Shown here: positions 55,123 through 63,826 of the stretch, in pieces
Layout of the letters: every line of letters starts with the position of its first letter
Position numbering within the stretch: the stretch's first letter is position 1
Source: Salinibacillus kushneri
GTDB lineage: Bacteria > Bacillota > Bacilli > Bacillales > Alkalibacillaceae
Assembly (NCBI RefSeq): GCF_900111405.1
Contig: NZ_FOHJ01000001.1
Location: 62,001-126,000 of the forward strand
Length of the DNA: 64,000 nt
Reading direction: 5' to 3'
Translations under genes and position numbers: made by a program
Notes under the pieces: generated by a model
Seen by the model: the letters and a program-made list of their open reading frames with translations, nothing else
Databases searched by the model: none
Told to the model about the DNA's origin: nothing

Positions 55123-55599
55123 GTGAGTAACGATGGTAGGCTCCATGAAAAAGAAGGAAGACAAGTTTTGGTTTTTGAACGTAAATATCCATTTAGTCCC
55201 GAAAAAGTATTTCGTATGATAACGGACCCTGATTACTTCACTCAGTGGTATCCATTTGCAACTGGAGAGATGGATCTTAGTGTTGGTGGAAAGATAAAGT
55301 TCGATGATGGTGAGGGAGCAACCTATGAGGCAGTTATTACCGAATTAAATCCCCCATATTCCTTTCGTTTTCGGGAAATTGATGACTTGTTAGATATAAG
55401 CATACATACAACAGATCAAGGATGCACCTTGACATTTAGTCATACGTTTGATGATCGAGCAATGGCGATATATATAGCTGCAGGATGGCATAGATGCTTA
55501 GATGTCCTTGGTCAATTAATCCATGGTCGTACAATAGAATGGGAAGATAATGCACTTGAATTACGTGAATACTACAAAAAAAGGTTTAATAAAACATAA
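55123..55599 (+). CDS. SRPBCC/AHSA1-family protein
   Basis: Cytoplasmic START-like fold protein of 158 residues in the AHSA1 (activator of Hsp90 ATPase homolog) group. Typical features are the start FERKYPFSPEKVFRMITDPDYF, the TQWYPF segment and the internal GGKIKFDDGEGATYEAVITELNPPY block. Such proteins bind small hydrophobic ligands; the role here is unknown. GTG at 55123 has GGAGG 8 bases upstream. It is preceded by a PhnB-type remnant, a gene type that often neighbours AHSA1 genes, so this may be half of an older gene pair. Confidence 0.87.
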   Translation: MSNDGRLHEKEGRQVLVFERKYPFSPEKVFRMITDPDYFTQWYPFATGEMDLSVGGKIKFDDGEGATYEAVITELNPPYSFRFREIDDLLDISIHTTDQGCTLTFSHTFDDRAMAIYIAAGWHRCLDVLGQLIHGRTIEWEDNALELREYYKKRFNKT

Positions 55600-55867
55600 G
55601 CATTTTTTAGTTCCCTCACATGTTAGCCTGATTGCACGATAAGTAATACGATTAACAATAGTTGGTTGTTTATATGTTTTTGGAATTTACACATGTAGAT
55701 TGAAGAGCTTATTCAAAGCTATAATCCCACAATCGTTATTGTTGGGCATGTCCATGCATCGCAAAAATAGTTACAACAATATAGTTAACTTAACTATGAA
55801 GCATGGAAGATAGAATCAGTACATTTGTTTATTGAACAAACGGGTAACGTTAGTTGAAGAAGCAATA
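55600..55867. other. Intergenic region after the AHSA1 gene
   Basis: About 270 bases with no credible ORF. The terminator at 55870 has no intact gene directly upstream, which suggests that a gene has been lost from this stretch. Confidence 0.4.
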
Positions 55868-55869
55868 AC

Positions 55870-55905
55870 ACACAGGACTTCCTTAATAAATTGGAAGTTC
55901 TGTTT
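55870..55905 (+). terminator. Terminator without a nearby intact gene
   Basis: ACAGGACTTCC pairs with GGAAGTTCTGT around a 10-base loop (55872-55903), followed by TTTGTTG. Confidence 0.7.
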
Positions 55906-55914
55906 TGTTGTCGA

Positions 55915-56080
55915 AGACAGTTTTTCAAAGTGAATTCGTTGATCGCTGTCATACTAACAGTTGAAATACACAGAGCCTCCCGCAGAAAGCCTAGTGTATT
56001 TCAACTGCGACAAGGCAGAGTAACAAACTTTACGAAATCTGCTTTGTCTAAAAATCAACATGAAACTTTAACTGAGCCTT
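55915..56080 (-). repeat. Degenerate dispersed element, copy C (MITE-like)
   Basis: Read on the minus strand it begins AAGGCTCAGTTAAAGTTTCA and then TGTTGATTTTTAGAC, like copy B (AGGCTCTGTTAAAG then TGTTGATTTCC). The interior contains an inverted repeat CAGTTGAAATACAC/GTGTATTTCAACTG. It encodes no transposase. Confidence 0.45.
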
Positions 56081-56082
56081 TT

Positions 56083-57063
56083 TTAAGAAGCTCTGACAAG
56101 CAGTCGTTTCGTAATAATCCATGAAAAAACTAAGGCAACAAGTGCTCCAATCCAATAAAAGATTAAATGTATGCCTTCACTTGCATGATATGGAACAATA
56201 CCGGACAATAGAAAACCTCCAAGTAATGCTGAACAAACGGGAATCCCTATTTTAAATACTGGGTGCAGTCCGTAAAAAACAAGAAATTGACCACTATGCT
56301 CGGCAGGTACCCTTTCAAATAATTTTAAACCTGCAAAAAAGAAAATGATACCTCCCATTACAGGATAAAGGAGTTCCACCCATTCCATTGTCGTTCCTGT
56401 TAGATAAGTTGGCCAGAAAACATGCATAATCTCTTTAGGAAAATCGAAGTGACCTAGATGATGAATTTCCCAGAATTGCGACAATATGTACATAACCCCA
56501 ACTGGGAAAAATAGAAAAATAATACTAAGGGCAACCTGTGATTTCATCTCTCCAGCAATAGTCCCAATAAACATGGCAAATGTAAATAATACAAAATAAG
56601 CCAGGAAAGGGGCTACAAAAGTTGATAATAAATCAAGTTCATTTAACATATAGGAAAATTCAGAATTCCAGATCATAAAATATCCAATCCAAAAGCTAAT
56701 CACATACGATACTAAAACACTTACTAAACCTAAAAACGTTTTCGTTAAGAACATGGATGGTTTTGAGTACGGAAGAGCAAGGGAAAAATCATGCCTTTTT
56801 GAATTTCGCTCCAATCCTACCAAAACCCCGGCTAATATGAAAATAAGTCCAACAGAAATTACAATCAAAAAATTACCTGTAAAGGCAGAAGTAATTTCAT
56901 AATCCATTCGGTTTTGAAAGAAGCTTTCATATTGATAGTCTTTCCATTCTTCCATTTTCATACTAATAAAAACCGGAAACTGTATTAAATAGACTACCAG
57001 AATAGCCCAAATAATTACTTTAGCATGTTTCCATTCCTTTATAAGCAGGGCTTTAGGAAGCAT
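56083..57063 (-). CDS. ABC-2 type permease
   Basis: Integral membrane protein of about 326 residues with six or more spans, partner of the ATPase upstream. Spans include VIIWAILVVYLIQFPVFISM and FLIVISVGLIFILAGVLVGL, the second typical of ABC-2 membrane proteins. ATG 57063 is used since CGGAGG lies 8 bases upstream, inside the end of the ATPase gene; the longer ORF begins with GTG at 57072. Together with the GntR regulator the layout matches the YtrABC type of cell-envelope-stress ABC operon. Substrate unknown. Confidence 0.84.
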   Translation of the reverse strand: MLPKALLIKEWKHAKVIIWAILVVYLIQFPVFISMKMEEWKDYQYESFFQNRMDYEITSAFTGNFLIVISVGLIFILAGVLVGLERNSKRHDFSLALPYSKPSMFLTKTFLGLVSVLVSYVISFWIGYFMIWNSEFSYMLNELDLLSTFVAPFLAYFVLFTFAMFIGTIAGEMKSQVALSIIFLFFPVGVMYILSQFWEIHHLGHFDFPKEIMHVFWPTYLTGTTMEWVELLYPVMGGIIFFFAGLKLFERVPAEHSGQFLVFYGLHPVFKIGIPVCSALLGGFLLSGIVPYHASEGIHLIFYWIGALVALVFSWIITKRLLVRAS

Positions 57064-57931
57064 ATGCATCACCTCCGAGTTTGGCTACAAAAATATCTTC
57101 TAATGATAAAGGCAGTTCTTCAAATAATAGAGGTTCCTCATTTAAAAGCTGCTCAACAAGAATATCATCAGCCTGTTTAACTAATAGTACATAGACCCGA
57201 CCTGATTTGCTCAAAATCTGCACTTGTTCTTTGAGCTGATCAGGTATGTCATATTCATAGGCTACTTGAATTTTTCGATATTGTTGTTTTAATTGATCCA
57301 TTTCCATTTCTGTTTCTACACTGCCGCCTTTTAAGACAACAATATGGTCAGCCAGTGCCTCTAATTCGTCCAAACGATGAGAAGAAATGACCACTGACAC
57401 TTCACTCTCTGCCACTTCACCAGCAATAAATCGCAGGATTTCCTTTTTCACAATTACGTCAAGTCCATCAGTTGGTTCATCTAAGAGGATATATGCAGCT
57501 TTTGTAGCAAACGCTAAAATCAACGAAAATAAAGCCTTTTGTCCCTTTGATAAATTTCTAATCTTACCTGTATTTTTCATCGAGAAACGGTTCAATAATT
57601 CATAGAAATAGACTTCATCAAATTTAGGATATATTTTTTTGTATAATTTCACAATTTCTTTACTATTGTATTGCTTTAATGCATCACTGGTATCTGGTAC
57701 AAACACTAAATCCTGTTTAACATCAGGGTTCAATAAAACATTTTGCTCATTCAATAAAATACTCCCTTCTGAAGGTTTAAGAATTCCCGCCATTGTACGT
57801 AGAAGAGTAGTTTTTCCTACACCATTACGCCCAACAATTCCCGTAATGGTTCCCGGTTTTACTTGAAGCTGGATATGATTAAGTACCTTTTCACTTCCAA
57901 TCCTTTTTGTTAAGCCCTCAATTTTAAGCAT
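57053..57931 (-). CDS. ABC transporter ATPase (YtrB-like)
   Basis: ATPase of 292 residues. Walker A is GIVGRNGVGKTTLLR, the signature is the variant NLSKGQKALFSLILA (LSKGQ in place of LSGGQ), and Walker B is AAYILLDEPTDGLD. This variant signature is common in the YtrB/EcsA-like group. The gene begins 8 bases inside the end of the GntR gene and overlaps the permease start, so all three are coupled. The system may export or sense a cell-wall-active compound; that is inference. Confidence 0.9.
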   Translation of the reverse strand: MLKIEGLTKRIGSEKVLNHIQLQVKPGTITGIVGRNGVGKTTLLRTMAGILKPSEGSILLNEQNVLLNPDVKQDLVFVPDTSDALKQYNSKEIVKLYKKIYPKFDEVYFYELLNRFSMKNTGKIRNLSKGQKALFSLILAFATKAAYILLDEPTDGLDVIVKKEILRFIAGEVAESEVSVVISSHRLDELEALADHIVVLKGGSVETEMEMDQLKQQYRKIQVAYEYDIPDQLKEQVQILSKSGRVYVLLVKQADDILVEQLLNEEPLLFEELPLSLEDIFVAKLGGDAYAS

Positions 57932-58319
57932 CCCGATGTCCCCCCATTTCCTTATAATATTCCTCCACCCATTTTGTTATCTCATGCAATTGAATACCAG
58001 CATAAATACTATCAATGACAACTTTTTTTACTTTTTCTTTTACGTGATGTTTTTCCTGATTGCCAATCATCTGGTCCAGACGATTATTAATATAAGTTCC
58101 ATAACCCTGATAAGTTTCAAATATCCCAAGCTTTTCCAGCTCCTTGTAAGCTTTACTTACAGTATTTGGATTGATCATTAACTCCTTGGATAAACTCCTT
58201 ATGGAAGGGATTTTTTCACCTGGTTTCAAAATCCCCTGAGCAATATGCTCACGAACTTGTTGGATAATTTGCTCATAAAGGGGAGTATTGCTCCTTGGGT
58301 CTAATAAAAGGTGCAACAT
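57924..58319 (-). CDS. GntR-family regulator, YtrA subfamily
   Basis: Repressor of 131 residues: a GntR winged helix (TPLYEQIIQQVREHIAQGIL then IPSIRSLSKELMINPNTVSKAY) and a short C-terminal helical dimerisation part, the YtrA subfamily layout. ATG 58319 has GGAGG 5 bases upstream; the longer ORF start is unsupported. It is the first gene of the GntR-ATPase-permease operon and probably represses itself through the AAGTGTA/TACACTT operator at 58341. Confidence 0.92.
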   Translation of the reverse strand: MLHLLLDPRSNTPLYEQIIQQVREHIAQGILKPGEKIPSIRSLSKELMINPNTVSKAYKELEKLGIFETYQGYGTYINNRLDQMIGNQEKHHVKEKVKKVVIDSIYAGIQLHEITKWVEEYYKEMGGHRDA

Positions 58320-58340
58320 ATTCACCTCCAAATGCGTAAT

Positions 58341-58367
58341 AAGTGTACTATGATATATAATACACTT
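58341..58367 (-). promoter_or_regulatory. GntR (YtrA-type) operator
   Basis: Inverted repeat AAGTGTA-N13-TACACTT about 22 bases upstream of the GntR start codon, overlapping a TATATAAT-like -10 region. Position and symmetry suit autorepression. Confidence 0.65.
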
Positions 58368-58480
58368 ACTTAATAAAAGTATGACATACCTGTATAAACT
58401 ATTCAATAATCAAATAAATACTAAGCTGCTCCTCATTTTTTACTTATGATGTCATGTCTCCCCCTGAGGTGTTTTATATT

Positions 58481-58509
58481 TTGACTTCTTTCCTGATAAA
58501 GTAGATAAT
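58481..58509 (+). promoter_or_regulatory. Sigma-A promoter of the DrrAB-like operon
   Basis: -35 TTGACT (58481-58486), a 17-base spacer and -10 GATAAT (58504-58509), about 38 bases before the TTG start. Confidence 0.72.
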
Positions 58510-58546
58510 GTTTAATAGTTATTTTTTCCATATGGAGGTCATTAAT

Positions 58547-59482
58547 TTGGAATCTATTATTTCCGTCCACAACTTAACCAAAAGCTATAAGAATGTTGAA
58601 GCGGTGAAAGGAATCAATTTTGAAGTAGAGGAAGGAGAGATTTTTGGTTTTCTTGGGCCTAATGGTGCCGGAAAAAGTACAACGATTAATATGATTTGTA
58701 CCATGTTGAAGCCTACCTCAGGCAATATTGTGATTAACGGGTACGATGTAAGCAAGGATAAAGACGCTGTCCGTGGAAGTATCGGGATTATTTTTCAGGA
58801 AAATACCCTTGATGAAAAACTGACCGCCCATGAAAATCTCATGCTTCACTGCCGGTTTTATAATGTACCTAAAGACAAACGAGAAGAACGAATTCAGGAA
58901 GTATTGGAAATCGTAGACCTGGTTGAAGAAAAAAGTCAGCGTGTCGAAACCTTTTCAGGTGGGATGAAGCGTCGCTTGGAAATCGCACGTGGCCTTCTTC
59001 ATTATCCGAAAGTTTTATTCCTGGATGAGCCAACAGTAGGATTAGATCCACAAACCCGGGCTCACTTATGGGAATATATTTTGCGTTTAAAAGAAAAAGA
59101 AGGCATTACGATGTTCCTTACCACACACTACCTGGATGAAGCTGAAATCAGCGATCGTGTCGCCATTATGGACCAGGGAGACATCATTGCCATCGATTCC
59201 CCAACTGCTTTAAAAGATCAGCTTGGTGGCGATATTATTGAACTATCCACGGAAGACAACGAACAGGCATTAAAAGAGATTCATGAGAAAGTAAAAGAAG
59301 CTGAAGTAACCGTGGATGAAGATACGATTCATCTGAAAGTTGCAAGCAGTGATGCATTTATTTCATCTTTTATCAAAACATTAAATATTCCGATTACCAG
59401 ATTAAATATTCGGAAACCAACATTAAATGATGTATTCTTAGCGTTTACAGGTCGAAAAATAGGCGAAACGGTGAAAGAATAG
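58547..59482 (+). CDS. ABC transporter ATPase (DrrA-like)
   Basis: ATPase of 311 residues of the drug-resistance ABC group. Walker A is GFLGPNGAGKSTTINM, the signature TFSGGMKRRLEIARGLL, and Walker B VLFLDEPTVGLDPQT. The C-terminal DUF4162-like tail ends in LNIRKPTLNDVFLAFTGR, typical of DrrA-type proteins. TTG 58547 has GGAGG 8 bases upstream; the longer ORF start at 58508 overlaps the -10 box and is rejected. The permease gene follows after 11 bases. It is divergent from the GntR operon but lacks the GntR operator at its own promoter. Confidence 0.92.
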   Translation: MESIISVHNLTKSYKNVEAVKGINFEVEEGEIFGFLGPNGAGKSTTINMICTMLKPTSGNIVINGYDVSKDKDAVRGSIGIIFQENTLDEKLTAHENLMLHCRFYNVPKDKREERIQEVLEIVDLVEEKSQRVETFSGGMKRRLEIARGLLHYPKVLFLDEPTVGLDPQTRAHLWEYILRLKEKEGITMFLTTHYLDEAEISDRVAIMDQGDIIAIDSPTALKDQLGGDIIELSTEDNEQALKEIHEKVKEAEVTVDEDTIHLKVASSDAFISSFIKTLNIPITRLNIRKPTLNDVFLAFTGRKIGETVKE

Positions 59483-59493
59483 GAGAGGATAGA

Positions 59494-60321
59494 ATGGAAG
59501 GAATTATTGCCATTTGGCAAAGAGATTTACTTAAGTTTTTTCGCGATAAGGCACGATTATTTGGATCTTTTACCATGCCCATATTATTTTTATTAATTTT
59601 TGGTGGAGGAATGAGCGGCTCCATGGAAACGATGATGGCAGGAAGTATGCCAGAAGGTGCCGGAGAGTTTAACTATGTAGAATTCGTATTCCCTGGAATT
59701 GTTGCCATGACACTTCTTATGACCTCAATCTTTTCAGCTATGTCTGTTATAGAGGATAAAGATTTTGGGTATATGAAAGAAATTATGGTATCGCCTATTT
59801 CAAGAGTCAGCATTGCAGTTGGGAAAATGCTTGGTTCAGCGACAATTGCCACCATACAGGGAATTATGCTCTTTTTACTTATCCCTTTATTGGGACTATC
59901 CTATGATATTATGGCGTTAATTCAGGTAATACCCTTCATGTTTCTATTAGGATGTGCTTTGTCTTCACTTGGATTGTTATTTTCAAGTTTAATTAACTCG
60001 ACCCAGGGCTTTCAGTTAACTGTACAAATTCTGGTCATGCCCATGATTTTCTTATCAGGTGCCCTTTTTCCTGTTAGTAATATGCCAGCATGGATGGATT
60101 TTATCGTCAAAATCAATCCTGTAACCTACGGTGTCGATGTGATGAAAAAGGTGATGGTAGACATTGAGAATATGTCTTCTACTGTAATGGATGCAATGGG
60201 GCTTAATCTTACTTTATTCGGAAGGCAGCTAACCATTTTTGAGGAAGTTATATTCATTGTGATTTTTGCCTTTATTCTTGTCTTCCTTGCAACCGTAAGC
60301 TTTAAACGGGCAAATGCATAA
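59494..60321 (+). CDS. ABC-2 type permease (DrrB-like)
   Basis: Permease of 275 residues and six spans, ABC-2 family. The N-terminal IWQRDLLKFFRDKARLFGSF segment, the SVIEDKDFGYMKEIMVSPISR cytoplasmic loop that should contact the ATPase, and QILVMPMIFLSGALFPVSNMP are typical of DrrB/NodJ-type exporters. It works with the preceding ATPase; the substrate could be a drug, lipid or polysaccharide precursor. GGAGAGG precedes the ATG. Confidence 0.9.
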   Translation: MEGIIAIWQRDLLKFFRDKARLFGSFTMPILFLLIFGGGMSGSMETMMAGSMPEGAGEFNYVEFVFPGIVAMTLLMTSIFSAMSVIEDKDFGYMKEIMVSPISRVSIAVGKMLGSATIATIQGIMLFLLIPLLGLSYDIMALIQVIPFMFLLGCALSSLGLLFSSLINSTQGFQLTVQILVMPMIFLSGALFPVSNMPAWMDFIVKINPVTYGVDVMKKVMVDIENMSSTVMDAMGLNLTLFGRQLTIFEEVIFIVIFAFILVFLATVSFKRANA

Positions 60322-60331
60322 ACGAAAAAAT

Positions 60332-60384
60332 CAAACACAAATCCCGTATCCTCTTATTTTAAAAGGATACGGGATTTGTGTTTG
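60332..60384 (-). terminator. Strong convergent terminator
   Basis: Perfect 21-bp stem (60332-60352 with 60364-60384) around an 11-base loop; the minus strand ends in six T residues. It separates the DrrB-like gene from the convergent flavoprotein gene. Confidence 0.92.
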
Positions 60385-60388
60385 GACG

Positions 60389-61549
60389 TTATTTAGCATC
60401 AATAGCCTTTCTTGCCAGCATCTGAATCACAGCGTCTTCCATCGGGGGATTGTGTAAACCTGCCCGTACATCCCGATAATAACGTTCAAAATTGAAATGC
60501 TTAGACAATCCTCGTCCTCCTACAATTCTCATCGCTAAATCTACCACTTTACTTGCCGCGTTTGTTGCCGCTACTTTGACTGCAGATAGTTCCGGACCAA
60601 GTTCCATTTGTTTTTCTGGGAATTGATCCCATTTTTCCGCTACAGCATACATAAATTGACGAGCTCTTAAAAGCTCAAAGTCCATTTCTCCAATCTTTTG
60701 TTGAATGTGGGGAACCTCGGAAATAGGTGTGTTTAAGCTGTTTGGCTGATAACTTTTGGCAAATTCAATGGCCTCATTCCGTGCAGCAATAGCAATCCCT
60801 AAATAGCATGCCGGGATATGCAACAACCAGCCTTTTGGCTTTTTCGATTGCTGTTTCATTTCCACCAATTGATCCTGATGTACCCTCACATCCTCTAAGA
60901 GCAAATCATCACTAGCTGTGCCCCGCATACCTAATGTATCCCATGTATGCTTCACATTCACTCCCGGAGTTATAGCAGGAATAAGAAAGGATCCAATCTC
61001 TTCCTGATCCTCAACGTAAGCAGTCACAATATAATAATCCAGAACACCAGCCATTGTGGCAAAATTTTTATGTCCATTTATGATATAGTTATCACCATCT
61101 CTAACAGCACGTGTCTCTGGAATTCCTCCTCTTGATGGACTTCCGGTAGCAGGCTCTGAAGCGATACGATTTACAATTTTCTTTTCTTCGCTAACTTCTT
61201 TAGCAAAACGGTCAAATACCGATTCATCCCAGAGGTCATCTTCTGCCAGTTCTTTTACAACACCTAAATGCCAGCCCATTGATAATGCAGCAGACCCATC
61301 CCCTTCGGCTAACTTTTCCTGAACGAGAAGCAATTCATAAATAGAAATTTCCTTGCCACCATATTTTTTCGGCAATGTTAACGTAACATAGTCTGTTTCC
61401 TTCAGATCTCGTAAATTTTCCTTAGAAAAAGCGGCTTGTTCATCTGTTTCTTTTGCTCTTTCCTTAACTCGTAGTGCTAACTTTTCTGCCAGCTTATACA
61501 ATTCATTCTGTTTTTCTGTTTTAATAAATGGAGAAAATAAGTCTGACAA
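60389..61549 (-). CDS. Acyl-CoA dehydrogenase-family flavoprotein (YdbM-like)
   Basis: Flavoprotein of 386 residues with the acyl-CoA dehydrogenase fold. Visible parts are LPKKYGGKEISIYELLLVQE, the FAD region IASEPATGSPSRGGIPETRA, NFATMAGVLDYYIVTAY, TWDTLGMRGTASDDLLLEDV, and C-terminal MRIVGGRGLSKHFNFERYYRD. The sequence is closer to the YdbM/monooxygenase-like branch than to FadE: the usual catalytic Glu segment near the end is replaced by VGGRGL. It may oxidise a non-CoA substrate or act as a flavin monooxygenase; I cannot tell which. The gene is single. Confidence 0.87.
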   Translation of the reverse strand: MSDLFSPFIKTEKQNELYKLAEKLALRVKERAKETDEQAAFSKENLRDLKETDYVTLTLPKKYGGKEISIYELLLVQEKLAEGDGSAALSMGWHLGVVKELAEDDLWDESVFDRFAKEVSEEKKIVNRIASEPATGSPSRGGIPETRAVRDGDNYIINGHKNFATMAGVLDYYIVTAYVEDQEEIGSFLIPAITPGVNVKHTWDTLGMRGTASDDLLLEDVRVHQDQLVEMKQQSKKPKGWLLHIPACYLGIAIAARNEAIEFAKSYQPNSLNTPISEVPHIQQKIGEMDFELLRARQFMYAVAEKWDQFPEKQMELGPELSAVKVAATNAASKVVDLAMRIVGGRGLSKHFNFERYYRDVRAGLHNPPMEDAVIQMLARKAIDAK

Positions 61550-61668
61550 TTGGATTCCTCCCTCAAAAGGTATTGGAGTTCATTTTATTCCGATTGGTTT
61601 AGTTTGAATTACAATTTCTATTTTAAATGATGTTATGAAAAGGCACAACTTCTTATCATTTTATTGTG

Positions 61669-62752
61669 TTAACTTTCTGTTTCCATTTGCAATTGAATGA
61701 GTTTATCGTCACCTTCTTTTGGAGTTCCCCGGCCATCCCTGTTATTTGTAATCGTATAAATCGAATCGTTAAGGATAAAGATATCACGAAGTCTGTCCCT
61801 TCTATCGTATATGACACGCTCCTCCTTCGTTCGTAAATCAAATTCAATTAAATGGGACCCTCTTAATGTAGCGATATACAATTTATCCTCTCTGATGGCT
61901 ATTCCAGATGGAGCCCAGGTTGTGTTCCCTGTGTTGATAATAAGGGGTTATCATACTTGGTTCTTCTTCATCCCCCTGAATCACCGGCCACCCGTAGTTA
62001 TTACCTGCTTCAATCAAATTGAGTTCATCATGAGCCGTTTGTCCATGCTCTGTGCTAAAAAGCTCTCCATCCTCATTCCAAGCGAGACCTTGAGGATTTC
62101 GGTGTCCATAAGAATATACATAGGAATTTTGAAAAGGATTATCACTCGGTATGCTTCCATCTACATTCATTCTTAAAATTTTGCCAGCCAGAGAATCGAG
62201 ATTCTGAGCATAATCGGCATTACCAGCATCCCCTGTAGTTACATACAGGTTCTGGTCCGGGCCTATTTTTAGACGACCACCATTATGTATCGAGCCACCT
62301 GGAATATCATCAAGTAAAACATCCATTTCCACCCATGCATCATCCTGCAATTGTAATCGAATCACTCGATTCCGAAGTCTCCCGTCCTCCTGATATGTAT
62401 GATAAGCAAAAGCTTCGTTTGTCGTATCAAAGTCGGGGAGTAAAATAAATCCTAACAGCCCTCCTTCACCTTCATGAACAATCTCTTTTGTTACGTTAAG
62501 GGGCTGTAACGTCACCTCTCCGGTTATTGCATCAATTCTTTGGATAGAACCTTCACGTTGACTTAAATAAAACGTGCCCTTATGCTTCGTAATGTTCCAT
62601 GGGATGTTTAAATTTTCTGCGATGACTTCTATATTAGAAAGCTTATTCGTCTCAACAGCTTCCTCATTATCCTTAAGGGTTTGCGGGGGTTCTTCTTCAT
62701 TTTCACAAGCTGTTAACATCATGATGAGAAGAACTATAGCCATTCTTTTCAT
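61669..62752 (-). pseudogene. PQQ-type sugar dehydrogenase lipoprotein, frameshifted
   Basis: A lipoprotein of the glucose/sorbosone dehydrogenase (YliI/Asd) family, a six-bladed beta-propeller. The N-terminal frame (62752 to 61883) has a lipobox LTAC at residues 13-16, GEGGLLGFILLPDF, GGSIHNGGRLKIGPDQNLYVT with the catalytic-type His, and YSYGHRNPQGLAW. It then leaves the frame at the CCCC run (61944-61947) and stops at 61883. Another frame continues as TGNTTWAPSGIAIREDKLYI and ends at 61669. One base fewer in the run restores a protein of about 360 residues. Pseudogene or sequencing error. Confidence 0.82.
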
Positions 62753-62916
62753 ACATGAAACCCACCTTCTTCATAAAAGTTTTCTACAAGTATAATTAGG
62801 CAAAGACACAAAAAAATCCTTTAATCCCACATGCTCTTACACATACTACTAAGAGGATTACCCAAAACATTGATTTAAATCCTAGCATAAAACTTCAAAA
62901 GGAAGGATGAAACAAC

Positions 62917-63795
62917 ATGGATCAATCTTCACAAAACCAGCCAAATGCATTTCCGCCTCAGCACCAGCCTCAGCAGCCCGGTATTGAATCCTTAATGGTC
63001 CCAAGTCCGATTATAGAAGATGTTCAATATCAGGGATCTGGTAAATTAAAAGATAAAGTGGCCATTATTACAGGAGGAGATAGTGGAATTGGAGCAGCTG
63101 TTGCCATCGCTTTTGCCAAGGAAGGTGCTCATGTGGTGATTCCTTATATTTCAGACGATGAGAATGAAGATGCTCAGCGAACGAGGAAACGAGTTGAAGA
63201 GATTGGGAGAGAATGTCTACTAATTACCGGGGACTTAAAGGATGAAGCCCAATGTCAAAAGGCCATCAGCCAAACGATGAATCATTTTGATCATATCGAC
63301 ATTTTAGTTAATAACCATGCCGTTCAGTTCCCGCAAAAAAACTTTCTTGATATCACAGCAGAGCAGTGGGATTTAACCTTTAAAACGAACATTTATCCTT
63401 TTTTTTACTTAACAAAAGCTGCTCTTCCTTCTATGCAAAAGGGAGCTAAAATTATTAATACTACATCTGTTGTGGCGTATGAGGGAAATGAACAACTCAT
63501 TGATTATACGGCAACCAAAGGGGCAATTTTAGGTTTTACAAGAGCCCTTTCACAAAATCTGGCTAAGCAGGGAATTCATGTTAATGCTGTTGCACCAGGG
63601 CCTATTTGGACTCCACTTATTCCATCCAGTTTCACTGAGCAGGATGTCACAACCTTTGGCCAAAATGTTCCACTCAGTCATGCTGGACAGCCGTATCAAT
63701 TAGCTCCGGCCTATGTATACTTAGCTTCTGATGATTCTTCCTATGTATCCGGCCAGGTCATTCACGTAAACGGTGGGAAAATGGTTAGTTCTTAA
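62917..63795 (+). CDS. SDR-family oxidoreductase (general-stress YdaD/YhdF type)
   Basis: Short-chain dehydrogenase of 292 residues with an N-terminal Gln/Pro-rich extension (residues 1-40), the cofactor motif IITGGDSGIGAAVA, NNHAVQ in place of the classic NNAG, the catalytic Ser in INTTSVVAY and the YTATK motif. This is the layout of B. subtilis YdaD, YhdF, YhxC and YhxD, which are mostly general-stress proteins. The substrate is unknown. GGAAGGATG precedes the ATG. A terminator follows, shared with a convergent gene. Confidence 0.92.
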   Translation: MDQSSQNQPNAFPPQHQPQQPGIESLMVPSPIIEDVQYQGSGKLKDKVAIITGGDSGIGAAVAIAFAKEGAHVVIPYISDDENEDAQRTRKRVEEIGRECLLITGDLKDEAQCQKAISQTMNHFDHIDILVNNHAVQFPQKNFLDITAEQWDLTFKTNIYPFFYLTKAALPSMQKGAKIINTTSVVAYEGNEQLIDYTATKGAILGFTRALSQNLAKQGIHVNAVAPGPIWTPLIPSSFTEQDVTTFGQNVPLSHAGQPYQLAPAYVYLASDDSSYVSGQVIHVNGGKMVSS

Positions 63796-63796
63796 A

Positions 63797-63826
63797 AAAG
63801 TGGGTAGACTTTGAGCTACCCACTTA
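63797..63826 (+). terminator. Terminator after the SDR gene
   Basis: AGTGGGTAG (63799-63807) pairs with CTACCCACT (63816-63824), flanked by AAAAAA on the left, so it can serve the convergent minus-strand gene as well. Confidence 0.82.

Noticed and set aside
55891-56124. 77-codon plus-strand ORF after the AHSA1 gene
   Set aside because: Starts in a terminator, lies in repeat copy C and overlaps the convergent permease gene.
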